Positions 25,767-34,386 are shown, counted from the stretch's first letter. The stretch is 64,000 nt of DNA from JANRKF01 sp964518725 (GCA_964518725.1 CAZFKP010000007.1:1-64000); one strand, 5' to 3'. The notes: generated by a model not told the origin, from the letters alone. Program-made: numbers and translations.

Positions 25767-26142
25767 ACGCGACCTCCTGGGTTTTAAGCAGCTCGCTTTG
25801 GGCGCGGCTGCGTTCAATCAGTGTTTGTTCAATATTCTTAGCAATTCCTATGCCACCGCCTTTCACAATCGCCTTGGCATATTCATCCACCATCATGCTT
25901 TTATAGATTTCGTCGGTTTCCTGGTTGCCGAACAGGCTCTCGCCAAGCGAATCTCCGCCCATCATATGTTCCAGCATCTGGCTGATGAACAGCGACTCAA
26001 ACTCGGTGGCAACCATCTTGGCGGATGTTGCGTTCAGCGGACCTTTCGCCGCTTGCTCCAGTTTGCGCGTCGAGGCATCGAGCAAATCGTTACGCATCAG
26101 GCTGCTGTTCAGCGCATTGGCCAGTGTTCCTGCCTGGATCAT
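25750..26142 (-). CDS. flgJ: FlgJ N-terminal-type rod-binding protein
   Basis: A 130-residue protein equal to the N-terminal rod-scaffolding domain of FlgJ: KMVATEFESLFISQMLEHMM, then SLGESLFGNQETDEIYKSMMVDEYAKAIVKGGGIGIA in two segments. The muramidase domain found in enteric FlgJ is absent, as is usual in alphaproteobacteria, where a separate lytic enzyme opens the cell wall. It follows flgI by 4 bases and overlaps flgN by 17, so it belongs to the same operon. Confidence 0.9.
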   Translation of the reverse strand: MIQAGTLANALNSSLMRNDLLDASTRKLEQAAKGPLNATSAKMVATEFESLFISQMLEHMMGGDSLGESLFGNQETDEIYKSMMVDEYAKAIVKGGGIGIAKNIEQTLIERSRAQSELLKTQEVAYEPAV

Positions 26143-26146
26143 GGGA

Positions 26147-27361
26147 CTACCTCGTCACAATCTCTGCCTGCAGAGCGCCGGCAGCTTTAATGGTTTGCAG
26201 AATGGTAATCAGGTCACGCGGCCCAACACCCAGGGCATTCAGACCCGCCACCAGGTCTTTCAACGTGGCGCCACGCTCCATCACGGCGAGCTGTTTACCC
26301 GGCGAGCTATCAACCATCACTTTGGTTTGCGGAACCACCACCGTCTCGGCTCCCTCCGGCGCGAATGGCGCTGGTTGCGACACTTGCGGCGCTTCCTCGA
26401 TACGCACCACCAGGTTTCCTTGCGCGACCGCCACCGTATCAATTTTCACATTCTCGCCCATCACGATGGTACCGGATGCTTCGTCGATGACGATTTTCGC
26501 GATCTGGTCAGTAGCGACCGGCAGTCGCTCAAGATCGGCGAGCAGCTGGGTGACGTTATTCTGGTAAATGGCAGGAACAGTGAGCTGGATAGTGCCGGGA
26601 TCGAGGACATTGGCAACCCCCGGCCCGATATTGGTATTGATGGCATTGGCAACTTCCTGCGCGGTCGTGACGTCCGGATTGCGGAGCGACATTTTCAATT
26701 CCGGCAGGTTATTGAGAGCAAATTCGATTTCTTTCTCGACCACAGCACCGCTGGCAATAAACCCGGTGGTGGGAACCCCCTTGGTCACCGTAGTCGCCTG
26801 CCCTTCCGCCCTGAAACCGCCGATGGAGAGCGTCCCCTGCGCGACAGCGTAAACTTCGCTATCCGCGCCATAGAGGGGCGTCGCAAGCAAAGTGCCTCCG
26901 CTTAAATCCTTGGCGTCACCCATGGCACTGACGGTCACGTCGATGCGGCTGCCGCTGCGCGCAAACGGGGGAAGTTTTGCGGTCACGGTGACGGCGGCAA
27001 CGTTCTTGGTTTTCAGTTCCGTGCCACGGGTGTTCACGCCTTGCCGCTCGAGGAATGCGATCAGGCTTTGTTCGGTGAATGCGCTATTCTTGAGTTTATC
27101 GCCAGTACCATTCAAGCCAACGACCAGGCCATATCCCATCAGCATATTTTCGCGTACGCCTTCAAAATTGACGATGTCCTTGATGCGCGCATCCGCACGC
27201 GCCGGCTGCATCACCAACATCAGGTAAGCAAGCAACAACAGCATAAAACCGAACGTCATGCCAAACCCCTGCAACGCCACACGCCCCACCAGATTGGCGG
27301 CAGTCACCGCCGGAGTCTGTATGGCATGGTTTGAAGCGTAGGCTGGATGCGTTGTCTGCAT
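26147..27361 (-). CDS. flgI: FlgI, flagellar P-ring protein
   Basis: FlgI polymerises in the periplasm into the P-ring around the flagellar rod. The protein has 404 residues with an unusually long N-terminal region before the export signal (hydrophobic MTFGFMLLLLAYLMLVMQPARA, ending near residue 57). The mature part is typical: RIKDIVNFEGVRENMLMGYGLVVGLNGTGD split near residue 60-85, then LLATPLYGADSEVYAVAQG, and the end GPRDLITILQTIKAAGALQAEI. A later ATG may be the real start; the first ATG at 27361 is favoured because a sigma-54-like promoter lies just 32 bases upstream and a GGGGA site precedes it. First gene of the run ending with fliB. Confidence 0.94.
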   Translation of the reverse strand: MQTTHPAYASNHAIQTPAVTAANLVGRVALQGFGMTFGFMLLLLAYLMLVMQPARADARIKDIVNFEGVRENMLMGYGLVVGLNGTGDKLKNSAFTEQSLIAFLERQGVNTRGTELKTKNVAAVTVTAKLPPFARSGSRIDVTVSAMGDAKDLSGGTLLATPLYGADSEVYAVAQGTLSIGGFRAEGQATTVTKGVPTTGFIASGAVVEKEIEFALNNLPELKMSLRNPDVTTAQEVANAINTNIGPGVANVLDPGTIQLTVPAIYQNNVTQLLADLERLPVATDQIAKIVIDEASGTIVMGENVKIDTVAVAQGNLVVRIEEAPQVSQPAPFAPEGAETVVVPQTKVMVDSSPGKQLAVMERGATLKDLVAGLNALGVGPRDLITILQTIKAAGALQAEIVTR

Positions 27362-27392
27362 AGTGGTATCCCCGTAATTTCTTTACCCTTGA

Positions 27393-27408
27393 TGCGAAAG
27401 CCGTGCCA
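27393..27408 (-). promoter_or_regulatory. Sigma-54 (RpoN)-type promoter of the flgI operon
   Basis: Minus strand TGGCACGGCTTTCGCA: the -24 GG and -12 GC are separated by exactly 10 bases and only one base departs from the TGGCACG-N4-TTGCA consensus. The expected transcription start is about 20 bases before the flgI ATG. Class III-type flagellar operons of alphaproteobacteria are RpoN/FlbD-controlled and FlbD is tuned by FliX, encoded divergently here. Confidence 0.7.
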
Positions 27409-27541
27409 AGTTGCAACCACCTGTTTTTACAATATTTTACTTAATTCTGCTGGTAGCGCGCAGCTATTGCACCCACAGTCGAGCGTGAAGGCGGCAAATA
27501 TTGCCGCTCGAATTTTGTTAAACACGTTGTATAGTGTAGGA

Positions 27542-27988
27542 ATGAAGGTCACTGGCTACGGCACAATCAAACCCACGACAACACTACGCAGGCGTGACGG
27601 CACAAATAGCGCGGGGAGCTTTTCCGAGTTGTTGAGTGCCGCACAGACCGAAGCCAGCAGCAGCGCGGCTGAGGCCAGCGAAGTTTCCCACGCAGCGCCG
27701 CTTGGAAGCTTGCTTGCCTTGCAGGAGGTTTCCGAGGAAGAGCGTAAACGCGAGCGCATGATAAAGCGCGGTAAAATCATGCTCGACGCGCTGGAAAAAT
27801 TGCGGCAGCAGCTTCTGATCGGTGAGATTCCCGCACACATGCTGCCGGAACTGGCCGCTACCGTTGCCGGACAAAAAGAAGGGGTGAGCGACCCTCACCT
27901 GATGATGCTCATTGATGAAATTGAACTTCGCCTTGCCGTAGAGCTGGCCAAGCTGGAAATGTCGTTTGCCAGCCGGTCGGCATTTTGA
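27542..27988 (+). CDS. fliX: FliX, flagellar assembly regulator
   Basis: A 148-residue protein of the alphaproteobacterial FliX family. In Caulobacter FliX couples assembly of early flagellar structures to activity of the sigma-54 activator FlbD. Visible signatures are the N-terminal MKVTGYGTI, a low-complexity Ser/Ala segment, and the helical C-terminal half (MLDALEKLRQQLLIGEIP, then DEIELRLAVELAKLEMS). The start at 27542 is the conserved MKVTG; the frame stays open upstream without a better start. Divergent from flgI, as in Caulobacter. FlbD is not in the window. Confidence 0.85.
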   Translation: MKVTGYGTIKPTTTLRRRDGTNSAGSFSELLSAAQTEASSSAAEASEVSHAAPLGSLLALQEVSEEERKRERMIKRGKIMLDALEKLRQQLLIGEIPAHMLPELAATVAGQKEGVSDPHLMMLIDEIELRLAVELAKLEMSFASRSAF

Positions 27989-28096
27989 ACTCCGCAATGC
28001 CCTGATAATGCTTGGTAAATTTAGTTGATTGCATTTTCTCCGGGTTTTGCTAGAAAGTCGGGTCTTTCGTAAACCAATATTAAAAGGACGTTGCAT

Positions 28097-28513
28097 ATGG
28101 CCGCACTTCCCAAAAGCTACAAGCCAACTGAAAAAGAAGAGTACATGAGCAAGCAGCAGCTGGAGTATTTCCGCCAGAAATTGCTGAAGTGGCGTGAAGA
28201 GCTGATTGCCGAGTCGCAAGAAACCATCAACAACCTGAAAGAAGAAAACTGGCGCGAGCCGGATCTCGCTGATCGCGCTTCGCTCGAAACCGATGCAGCG
28301 GTCGAACTCCGCACCCGCAACCGTTACCTGAAGCTGATCGGCAAGATCGATGCCGCGTTGCAACGTATCGCCGATGGCGAGTACGGTTATTGCGAAGAAA
28401 CGGGCGAACCGATTGGTATCAAGCGCCTTGAGGCTCGCCCGGTGGCGACCATGACCATTGAGGCGCAGGAACGCCACGAAAAAGCCGAGAAACAATTCAT
28501 CGACGAAGAATAA
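28097..28513 (+). CDS. dksA: DksA, RNA polymerase-binding stringent response factor
   Basis: A 138-residue coiled-coil protein that inserts into the secondary channel of RNA polymerase and works with ppGpp. The coiled coil has the tip aspartates in the EPDLADRASLETD stretch. The C-terminal zinc-finger region reads GYCEETGEPIGIKRLEARP and then VATMTIEAQERHEK: only the first of the four canonical zinc cysteines remains. As far as I know this one-cysteine form is common in alphaproteobacteria and such proteins stay functional without zinc. ATG at 28097 with AAAGGA 8 bases before it; an upstream TTG is not needed. Followed by repeat element copy A. Confidence 0.93.
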   Translation: MAALPKSYKPTEKEEYMSKQQLEYFRQKLLKWREELIAESQETINNLKEENWREPDLADRASLETDAAVELRTRNRYLKLIGKIDAALQRIADGEYGYCEETGEPIGIKRLEARPVATMTIEAQERHEKAEKQFIDEE

Positions 28514-28518
28514 TCCAG

Positions 28519-28641
28519 TTGCTTCCGGTACGCGCTACTGCGCGTCCCATGAGGCATGCTCAAGGCTGGCTCAGGTTGCTCATTCGCATCACTGTTATGA
28601 GAGCGCGGCAGCGCGTCATGCGATTTCCATTAGGAAATCGC
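28519..28641 (+). repeat. Dispersed hairpin element, copy A
   Basis: Between dksA and degP. Conserved block 1 (TTGCTTCCG, 28519-28527), a 20-base hairpin (28528-28547; stem 28530-28535/28540-28545) and conserved block 2 (28548-28574) match copy B at 57258-57313 in reverse orientation. Blocks 1 and 2 are 32/36 identical between copies, all four differences being transitions, while the 20-base hairpin has a different sequence but the same length. A second perfect 9-bp hairpin follows at 28620-28628/28633-28641. No gene is seen here. Confidence 0.65.
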
Positions 28642-28672
28642 GGGCACATTACAAGAATATCAAAGCGGTAAG

Positions 28673-28700
28673 TTGAAACTTGTGCCGGAGTCGCTATATT
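28673..28700 (+). promoter_or_regulatory. Sigma-70-type promoter of degP
   Basis: TTGAAA at 28673-28678, 16-base spacer, TATATT at 28695-28700; each hexamer matches consensus at 5 of 6. The degP ATG is 35 bases further on. Confidence 0.5.
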
Positions 28701-28734
28701 CACCTCGCCGCTTTATTTAATCGATGGGGTTTTT

Positions 28735-30183
28735 ATGCGCTTCTACGTCGTGCCGTTATTTCTTTCTTTCATTTTTTCAGCGCCAATAGCAGGAGCGCAG
28801 ACTGCTGATCCACGCGCCGGGTTTGCCGATTTGGTGCAAAAGCTTTCCCCCGCCGTGGTCAACGTATCGACAACACAGAAAGTAAAAAGCGGCGGCGTGC
28901 AGATGTTCGGCAATTTGCCCAACACCCCGGAGATGGAGCCGTTCCGACAGTTTTTTGAACGGTTTGGACAGATGCAGGGTGGCCAGCAGCAAGAACGCGA
29001 AGTCACGTCGCTTGGTTCCGGTTTCATTGTTGACGCCGATGGGTACGTCATTACCAACAACCATGTGATCGAAGATGCGGACGAAATTACCGTTACCCTC
29101 CCCAACAACGATAAATACAAGGCAAAAATTATCGGGCGCGACAAAAAAGTTGACCTCGCGCTCCTTAAGGTCGATGCCAAACAGCCATTGCCGTTTGTTG
29201 CGTTCGGCGATTCGGACGCGATGCGCGTTGGCGACTGGGTAATCGCCATCGGCAACCCGTATGGCCTCGGCGGCACGGTAACGCAGGGCATTATTTCGGC
29301 ACGCCAGCGATCGATCAATTCCGGACCGTTCGACGATTTCCTGCAGACCGATGCGCCAATCAACCGCGGGAATTCCGGCGGGCCGCTGTTTAATTTGAAT
29401 GGTGACGTGATTGGCATCAATACCGCGATTTTTTCACCGTCCGGCGGCTCAGTCGGGATTGGCTTTGCCATTCCAACATCGCTTGCAAAACCGGTGATCG
29501 CGCAACTGAAAGAATTTGGCCGCACTCACCGCGGATGGCTTGGCGTGAAAATTCAGGAAGTGTCGGATGAGATGGCCGACAGCCTTGGCATGGAAAAACC
29601 GATAGGGGCACTCCTGCTCGATGTTTCGCCCGGCGGCCCGGCTGCCAAAGCCGGATTGCAGGCTGGCGACCTTATCATCAAGTTCGACGGTAAGGAGATC
29701 AGTGAAATGCGCCTGTTGCCGCGCATTGTCGCCGAAACAAAAATCGGCTCCACGGTGAATATCATCTACCTCCGCAATGGCAAATCCGTCACCTCCTCGA
29801 TCAAGGTCGGCGAAATGGATGAGCAAGACGATGCTTCGGAAGGCAAACCGGGAAAAGATAAAAAAGGCGAGCAGGTCACACCGGGCAGCAGCAGTTTCCT
29901 TGGCATGGAAATGGTGCCGCTCTCGGCAAATCTGCGTCAGGAGCTGCGCCTTCCGGCATCCGTGCAAGGGCTGGTTATTTTGTCGGTGGCAAACGACAGC
30001 CCGGGGCTTCGTCGGGGGCTTCGGCGCGGCGATGTCATTGCCGAAGTTGGCGGGCAAGTAACGGCGACGGTCGCAAGCCTCAAGAAGGCATTTGCCGCGA
30101 CCAAATCGTCGGGACGAAAATTCGCAATGGTGAAAATCATCCGCGCTAATGAAGCGGCTTTCGTCACGCTCCCGGTGGAGTGA
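28735..30183 (+). CDS. degP: DegP/HtrA-family periplasmic serine protease
   Basis: A 482-residue Do-family protease/chaperone that degrades misfolded envelope proteins. It has a signal peptide (residues 1-21, cut after AGA), a trypsin-like domain with the triad His110 (NNHVIEDADE), Asp140 (KKVDLALLKV) and Ser214 (RGNSGGPLF), and two PDZ domains: PDZ1 around 280-370 starting RGWLGVKIQEVS and PDZ2 around 390-480 including GLVILSVANDSPG. A Gln/Gly-rich Q-linker near residues 76-88 corresponds to the LA loop. Length and order are normal. It stands alone with its own promoter and converges on the aldehyde dehydrogenase gene. Confidence 0.95.
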   Translation: MRFYVVPLFLSFIFSAPIAGAQTADPRAGFADLVQKLSPAVVNVSTTQKVKSGGVQMFGNLPNTPEMEPFRQFFERFGQMQGGQQQEREVTSLGSGFIVDADGYVITNNHVIEDADEITVTLPNNDKYKAKIIGRDKKVDLALLKVDAKQPLPFVAFGDSDAMRVGDWVIAIGNPYGLGGTVTQGIISARQRSINSGPFDDFLQTDAPINRGNSGGPLFNLNGDVIGINTAIFSPSGGSVGIGFAIPTSLAKPVIAQLKEFGRTHRGWLGVKIQEVSDEMADSLGMEKPIGALLLDVSPGGPAAKAGLQAGDLIIKFDGKEISEMRLLPRIVAETKIGSTVNIIYLRNGKSVTSSIKVGEMDEQDDASEGKPGKDKKGEQVTPGSSSFLGMEMVPLSANLRQELRLPASVQGLVILSVANDSPGLRRGLRRGDVIAEVGGQVTATVASLKKAFAATKSSGRKFAMVKIIRANEAAFVTLPVE

Positions 30184-30192
30184 TTTAGGTCG

Positions 30193-31530
30193 TTACGATA
30201 GCGGAACCGTTTTGTTGATGGCAACGCGCCGAACGGGGTGCGGGCGGGTGAAGGCGGCAAGCGGATCGCCACTCCAGAGAATTTCACCGATTCCTGAGGC
30301 TTTATTGCCACCGAATCCCATGCCGAAGGCGGGTGTGCCCGTGCCTTTCGGTGAATTGATGACGCTATGCCCCGCCTGGTTCAGCGCTATAAAGTCACTC
30401 GCTTCCTGCTGGCTCAATGTGTAGATGCCGTTAACCAACCCGGCATTGTCCGGCGCATTCACCAGCTGCATTGCAGCTCCCACGCCACCCTCATAGCCTA
30501 CCACATATAAAAGCGGTGCGAATGTTTCCGTGTGCATGATCGCGGTCTGCGATGGCATCAGGGCAAGCACCGGTTCACCCGCACCGCCGAAGAGAATTTT
30601 CCCACCCTCTTTCACTGCCTGCGCCCTGGCAAATTCAAGCCGCGCCACTGCATCAGCATCAATCAGCTCACGGTAACCAAAACTGTTATCGGGGTTGGAT
30701 ATCTCACCCGATGCGATAAACACTTGCAGCGACTGCGTGAACAGCGCCACCGTGCGATCGAGCCATTTCCGGTGCACCACCAAACGACGGGTATTGGTGC
30801 AGCGCTGGCCGGTAGTGCCCAGAAACGACGTCAGAATCGAAGTCACTGCAAAACCAAGGTGTGTCTCGCTCATCGCCTCACCGATCACCACCGCATTATT
30901 GCCCCCCAATTCCAGAATCGGTGGGATGGCATTATTTTTCTTTGCAGCAAGGATTTGCTTGATTGCCCCTCCCATGGCCACACTACCGGTTGCGGAAATC
31001 ATATCCACCCCTTCATCCGCAACCATTGCCGCGCCAAGCTCCCGATTGCCTTCCAGAACCTGTAGCAGCGCCGCATGCTCGCCTGCCACACCATCAAAAA
31101 TCTCTTTACACGCCAGCGCCGCCTTCGGCGTTTTTTCCGACGGTTTCCACAGCACTGCATTACCGGCAAGCAGCGCCGGGGCGATGTTCCAATGTGCCAC
31201 CACCATCGGGAAATTGAACGACGTAATCAGCCCAACAATCCCGACCGGTGGGCGAATGCGCTCACGTGCCATGTCGCCAAGATCGGCGAGCGTTGCTCCC
31301 TGAATCGTTTTGTAGAGGATATCGATCGATGCATCCACCTCGGCCGATGCATCTTTTGCTGTTTTACGCGCATCGCCGGCAAGCACGCCAGCCAGCACCT
31401 CACGGCGTTGCTTAAGCGCCGCAGCATATGCCTCAAGCAGCGCCACCCTCGCCAGACGCGGCGCCAACGCGAACGCCCGCTGCGCCTGCTGCGCTCGATT
31501 TAGTTGCTGGGATAATGCATGACTGGTCAC
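30193..31530 (-). CDS. ALDH7-like NAD-dependent aldehyde dehydrogenase
   Basis: A 445-residue dehydrogenase oxidising an aldehyde to an acid. Catalytic Glu207 (LELGGNNAVVI) and Cys244 (GTTGQRCTNTRRL) are present, as is the cofactor-site VGLITSFNFPMVVAHWN. GGNN after the Glu, RCTNTRR around the Cys and GGNKASGIGEI near the end point to the ALDH7 branch (alpha-aminoadipic semialdehyde dehydrogenase, lysine catabolism), but the N-terminus is shorter than the usual 500 residues, so the substrate is open. Starts with GTG at 31530, overlapping the stop of the sensor gene by 4 bases, so the two are cotranscribed. Confidence 0.85.
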   Translation of the reverse strand: MTSHALSQQLNRAQQAQRAFALAPRLARVALLEAYAAALKQRREVLAGVLAGDARKTAKDASAEVDASIDILYKTIQGATLADLGDMARERIRPPVGIVGLITSFNFPMVVAHWNIAPALLAGNAVLWKPSEKTPKAALACKEIFDGVAGEHAALLQVLEGNRELGAAMVADEGVDMISATGSVAMGGAIKQILAAKKNNAIPPILELGGNNAVVIGEAMSETHLGFAVTSILTSFLGTTGQRCTNTRRLVVHRKWLDRTVALFTQSLQVFIASGEISNPDNSFGYRELIDADAVARLEFARAQAVKEGGKILFGGAGEPVLALMPSQTAIMHTETFAPLLYVVGYEGGVGAAMQLVNAPDNAGLVNGIYTLSQQEASDFIALNQAGHSVINSPKGTGTPAFGMGFGGNKASGIGEILWSGDPLAAFTRPHPVRRVAINKTVPLS

Positions 31531-32555
31531 AATCTCTTGATAAGATTTTCCAACCCGACATTCAATGAATTCTTTTGCTGACGCAGCCGTTGCACATTCT
31601 GCTGCATGCGCGTGACCTTCTGGCTGATATCCGACACAACGCCAGCAATAGCGCGCAAAGCCTCGACATCATCGCCCGTTAGCTGCGCCATCTGGCCGAC
31701 AATGCCGTCAATGGCCGTGGAGATGTCGGCAAATCCGCCGGTCATTTCCAGCCATTCTTGCTGAAACGCCTGGAATGTCTCGATTTGTTTGCGTCGCGCC
31801 TCTGACCGGGCGGAGTGGCCAGTGCGAATGTGGCCGATCGCGAGCGCCACCACAACCGAAAGCACTGTCGCAATCACCAAGCCGATAATATAGGGAATGC
31901 GGACATTATTGATGCGTGTGATATAATCTTCTGCATCGATGTCGGCGCCGACAATACCAATAAACTTTTTGTGACTGTCATAAAGCGGTACGTAGGCGCT
32001 GATGAACGTTCCCCACTCGTCCGTATACGGTTCTTCTTCCACCGCTTCGCGCCGCTCACGCAGCGCCTGCTGCATCGTATCGGAAATTTCGGGATACTCT
32101 TCCATCACGTTAGCGGTGGATTTGCGCTGGTTCCCTAGAGGGCTCTCCTGACCGTCCTCCGGTTGCGTATCAATAATGAAGTGAGCCTTGCCCTCATTCT
32201 CGACGACCGTGTAAACGTAGCGCAACCCACCGTAGCTTTTCAGCAAGATACGGTAGGGTTTCTGCACCTGCAAATAGGCCTCGGAGTTTTTCTGGTCACG
32301 GGCGGTCAGGGTTGTGTGCAGGTCAACGTCGGTCAGGTTGGCGGCAATCCTGGCAACTGATAATAATTCACGCTGCACTTCCTGCTTCTCACTTTTTACG
32401 ATCAGATGATACATGCTGGTGCTAGAAGCGACCGTAACAATGAAGGTACAAATGCCAATCAACAGGCCATCACGCCACGGGCGGATGCCTTTCCGTTTTG
32501 TATTTTTCTCTGCTTCCTGCACCATACACACAACGGCTGGTTGATTATTAGTCAC
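31527..32555 (-). CDS. Membrane sensor with periplasmic Cache-like domain, no output domain
   Basis: A 342-residue protein. An N-terminal basic stretch precedes membrane helix 1 (residues about 30-52); residues 53-220 form an extracytoplasmic domain with the Cache/PDC-type patterns LRYVYTVVENEGKAHFIIDT and ISAYVPLYDSHKKFIGIVGADID; helix 2 is at about 222-246. The cytoplasmic remainder (250-342) is helical and coiled-coil-like with hydrophobic heptads (IDGIVGQMAQLTGDDVEALRAIAGVVSDI in two parts) resembling the signalling region of chemoreceptors but too short for the hairpin tip. No kinase, cyclase or full MCP module follows. GTG start at 32555. Coupled to the aldehyde dehydrogenase gene downstream. 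Confidence 0.7.
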   Translation of the reverse strand: MTNNQPAVVCMVQEAEKNTKRKGIRPWRDGLLIGICTFIVTVASSTSMYHLIVKSEKQEVQRELLSVARIAANLTDVDLHTTLTARDQKNSEAYLQVQKPYRILLKSYGGLRYVYTVVENEGKAHFIIDTQPEDGQESPLGNQRKSTANVMEEYPEISDTMQQALRERREAVEEEPYTDEWGTFISAYVPLYDSHKKFIGIVGADIDAEDYITRINNVRIPYIIGLVIATVLSVVVALAIGHIRTGHSARSEARRKQIETFQAFQQEWLEMTGGFADISTAIDGIVGQMAQLTGDDVEALRAIAGVVSDISQKVTRMQQNVQRLRQQKNSLNVGLENLIKRL

Positions 32556-32877
32556 ACAACTTTCATCAACACCATAGTTCGGTTAAGACAAGATTAAGCG
32601 CTACAGTGATTCCCCTAGTTTATTATCCCCACACCTTTTTTGCTGAATCCTAGCCGTGATGAATGAGACTAAATAACGCCAAAATACGGGGAATGCACAC
32701 AGGAAAATCCCTAATAACCCAGATAGACCCTTGGTATCTGCTGTTTTATGCTGACCGAAAAGTAGTGCGAAAAAGTTAATAAAATGTTATAAAACACAAG
32801 GATTTAAGCCGACTGGAATAACCAAAATTTAATGTGACCTGCCTATAATGGTAATTCGGTAAAACAGCAGGCTGTTC
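32556..32877 (+). promoter_or_regulatory. Intergenic region upstream of the tolC-macAB operon
   Basis: A 322-base AT-rich stretch between divergent genes, with no supportable gene. The only clear signal is a perfect -10 hexamer TATAAT at 32844-32849, 28 bases before the TolC-family ATG, without a good -35 match. This may mean an activator-dependent promoter. No repeat or RNA gene was recognised. Confidence 0.4.
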
Positions 32878-34386
32878 ATGATCCAACACACAAAGCGGAT
32901 ATTTTTTGTTGCCATGATTGCCCTCGCCACCCAACTGGCGGGCAACTCTTCCGCACGCGCGCAAGGGATTGAGCTCCCAAGCATCGGCGATCCGTTTTCA
33001 ACACAGAAAAAACTGGCGCCTTACGGTAAAAATCTCAAACCGACCAGTTGCCCCACACCGCCTGACACGAGCAAACCGTTGCTACTTGGCGAGGTGGTTA
33101 TCACCACCATTTGCCATAGTCCGGATACACGCTCAGCATACCTTTCGCTGCTAGCAAGCGCCGACAGCTATGACGGCACCGTCATGTCCTACCTGCCGGA
33201 TATCAGCGCCAGCGCAACAGGGAGTTCATCAAAGACATGGTTTGATGGTAACAAATTTATTTCACGCAGCAGCAGCGCATCGGCTTCTACCGGCCTCACT
33301 CTCTATGATTTCGGGCGGCGCGAAACCACGCTTGCGATTGCCGAAAGGACACTGGCGGCATCCGGTCTCGGCTATGACTCGACGTTGCAGGGATTTATCG
33401 CTACCGCCCTGCAGACCTACTTCAGCCAGCTTACTGCACAGAATGCGCTCGCCGTTGAGCGTGAATCAAACGAGCTATCCAAGGCAACACTCGACGCAAC
33501 TGAGACACGTTATAGCCTGGGGCTAGTGCCCCTTTCTGATGTGCTGCAAGCACGGACACGCTACAGCCAGACGCAACTCAGCCTTGAGCGCGCAGAGAAT
33601 GCCGTCGTGTTGGGCGCCGCGCGCCTCGCTCAACTGATGGGGTTTTCGCCGCTTACAGAATTGAAAGTGGCGGAACTAGACGATGCGAATATTCTTGTGC
33701 CGCCATTCAACAGCGCGCTCACTGAATTGATCGAGAAAGCCAAGGAACAACGCGTTGACCTTAAGAGCCGACAGCTGCAGCTGGAAAGCGCCAAAGATAG
33801 TCTGAAAAACACACGTCGGCGTAACCTGCCGACGATCTCCGCCAGCGCCGGCCGGAGCTACAGCGACTGGGATGTGCTGAATCAGGATCACCCGCCCGTT
33901 GATACAGTTGGCGTCACGGTGAGTATTCCTATTTTTACCGGCTTCGGAAGCGTGTTCTCGGAACGGGCGCAACGCAAGCAGCTCGAATCACAAATCATCC
34001 AGTATGAAGATGCCGAACGCGATGTTGAGCAGGATGTGCTGCGTAGCTGGCAGAATTATAGCACGGCACGGACGTCTTATGACATCAGCATTTCTTCCCT
34101 CGGTGTGGCGCGTCAGTTTCAGGATGTGGCGCTGGGACGCTACAAAGAAGGCATTGGTTCGATCCTCGATGTGCTGAATGCTCAGGATTCTTACCGTAAT
34201 TCCTTGCAAAGCCACTTAAACTCACGTTACAGTCTGCTCACGGCGAGGGTCGACCTCATCCGCGCCGTCGGTGCGCTGGATTTGAACAATGTCGAACCGC
34301 AAGGCGCAGACATGCCGGCGATGGCGGCAGTGGTGAGTTATAAAGACCCACGTCCAAACAAAGGATCTACCCATGAAATTCGTTAA
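32878..34386 (+). CDS. TolC-family outer membrane efflux channel
   Basis: A 502-residue outer-membrane factor. Signal peptide of about 29 residues (basic MIQHTKR, hydrophobic FFVAMIALATQLA, cleavage after ARA). The mature protein has two structural repeats of long helices: 'SLYDFGRRETTLAIAERTLAASGL' opening the first, with ATLDATETRYSLGLVPLSDVLQARTRYSQTQ in pieces, and GRYKEGIGSILDVLNAQDSYRNS closing the second, both classic TolC motifs. It spans the outer membrane and periplasm and docks to the adaptor-transporter pair that follows. The 3' end overlaps the adaptor gene by 14 bases, so the three components form one operon. Confidence 0.9.
   Translation: MIQHTKRIFFVAMIALATQLAGNSSARAQGIELPSIGDPFSTQKKLAPYGKNLKPTSCPTPPDTSKPLLLGEVVITTICHSPDTRSAYLSLLASADSYDGTVMSYLPDISASATGSSSKTWFDGNKFISRSSSASASTGLTLYDFGRRETTLAIAERTLAASGLGYDSTLQGFIATALQTYFSQLTAQNALAVERESNELSKATLDATETRYSLGLVPLSDVLQARTRYSQTQLSLERAENAVVLGAARLAQLMGFSPLTELKVAELDDANILVPPFNSALTELIEKAKEQRVDLKSRQLQLESAKDSLKNTRRRNLPTISASAGRSYSDWDVLNQDHPPVDTVGVTVSIPIFTGFGSVFSERAQRKQLESQIIQYEDAERDVEQDVLRSWQNYSTARTSYDISISSLGVARQFQDVALGRYKEGIGSILDVLNAQDSYRNSLQSHLNSRYSLLTARVDLIRAVGALDLNNVEPQGADMPAMAAVVSYKDPRPNKGSTHEIR

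Noticed and set aside
27584..28495. 303-codon open frame antisense to both fliX and dksA
   Set aside because: Spans two well-supported genes on the other strand and their intergenic region.
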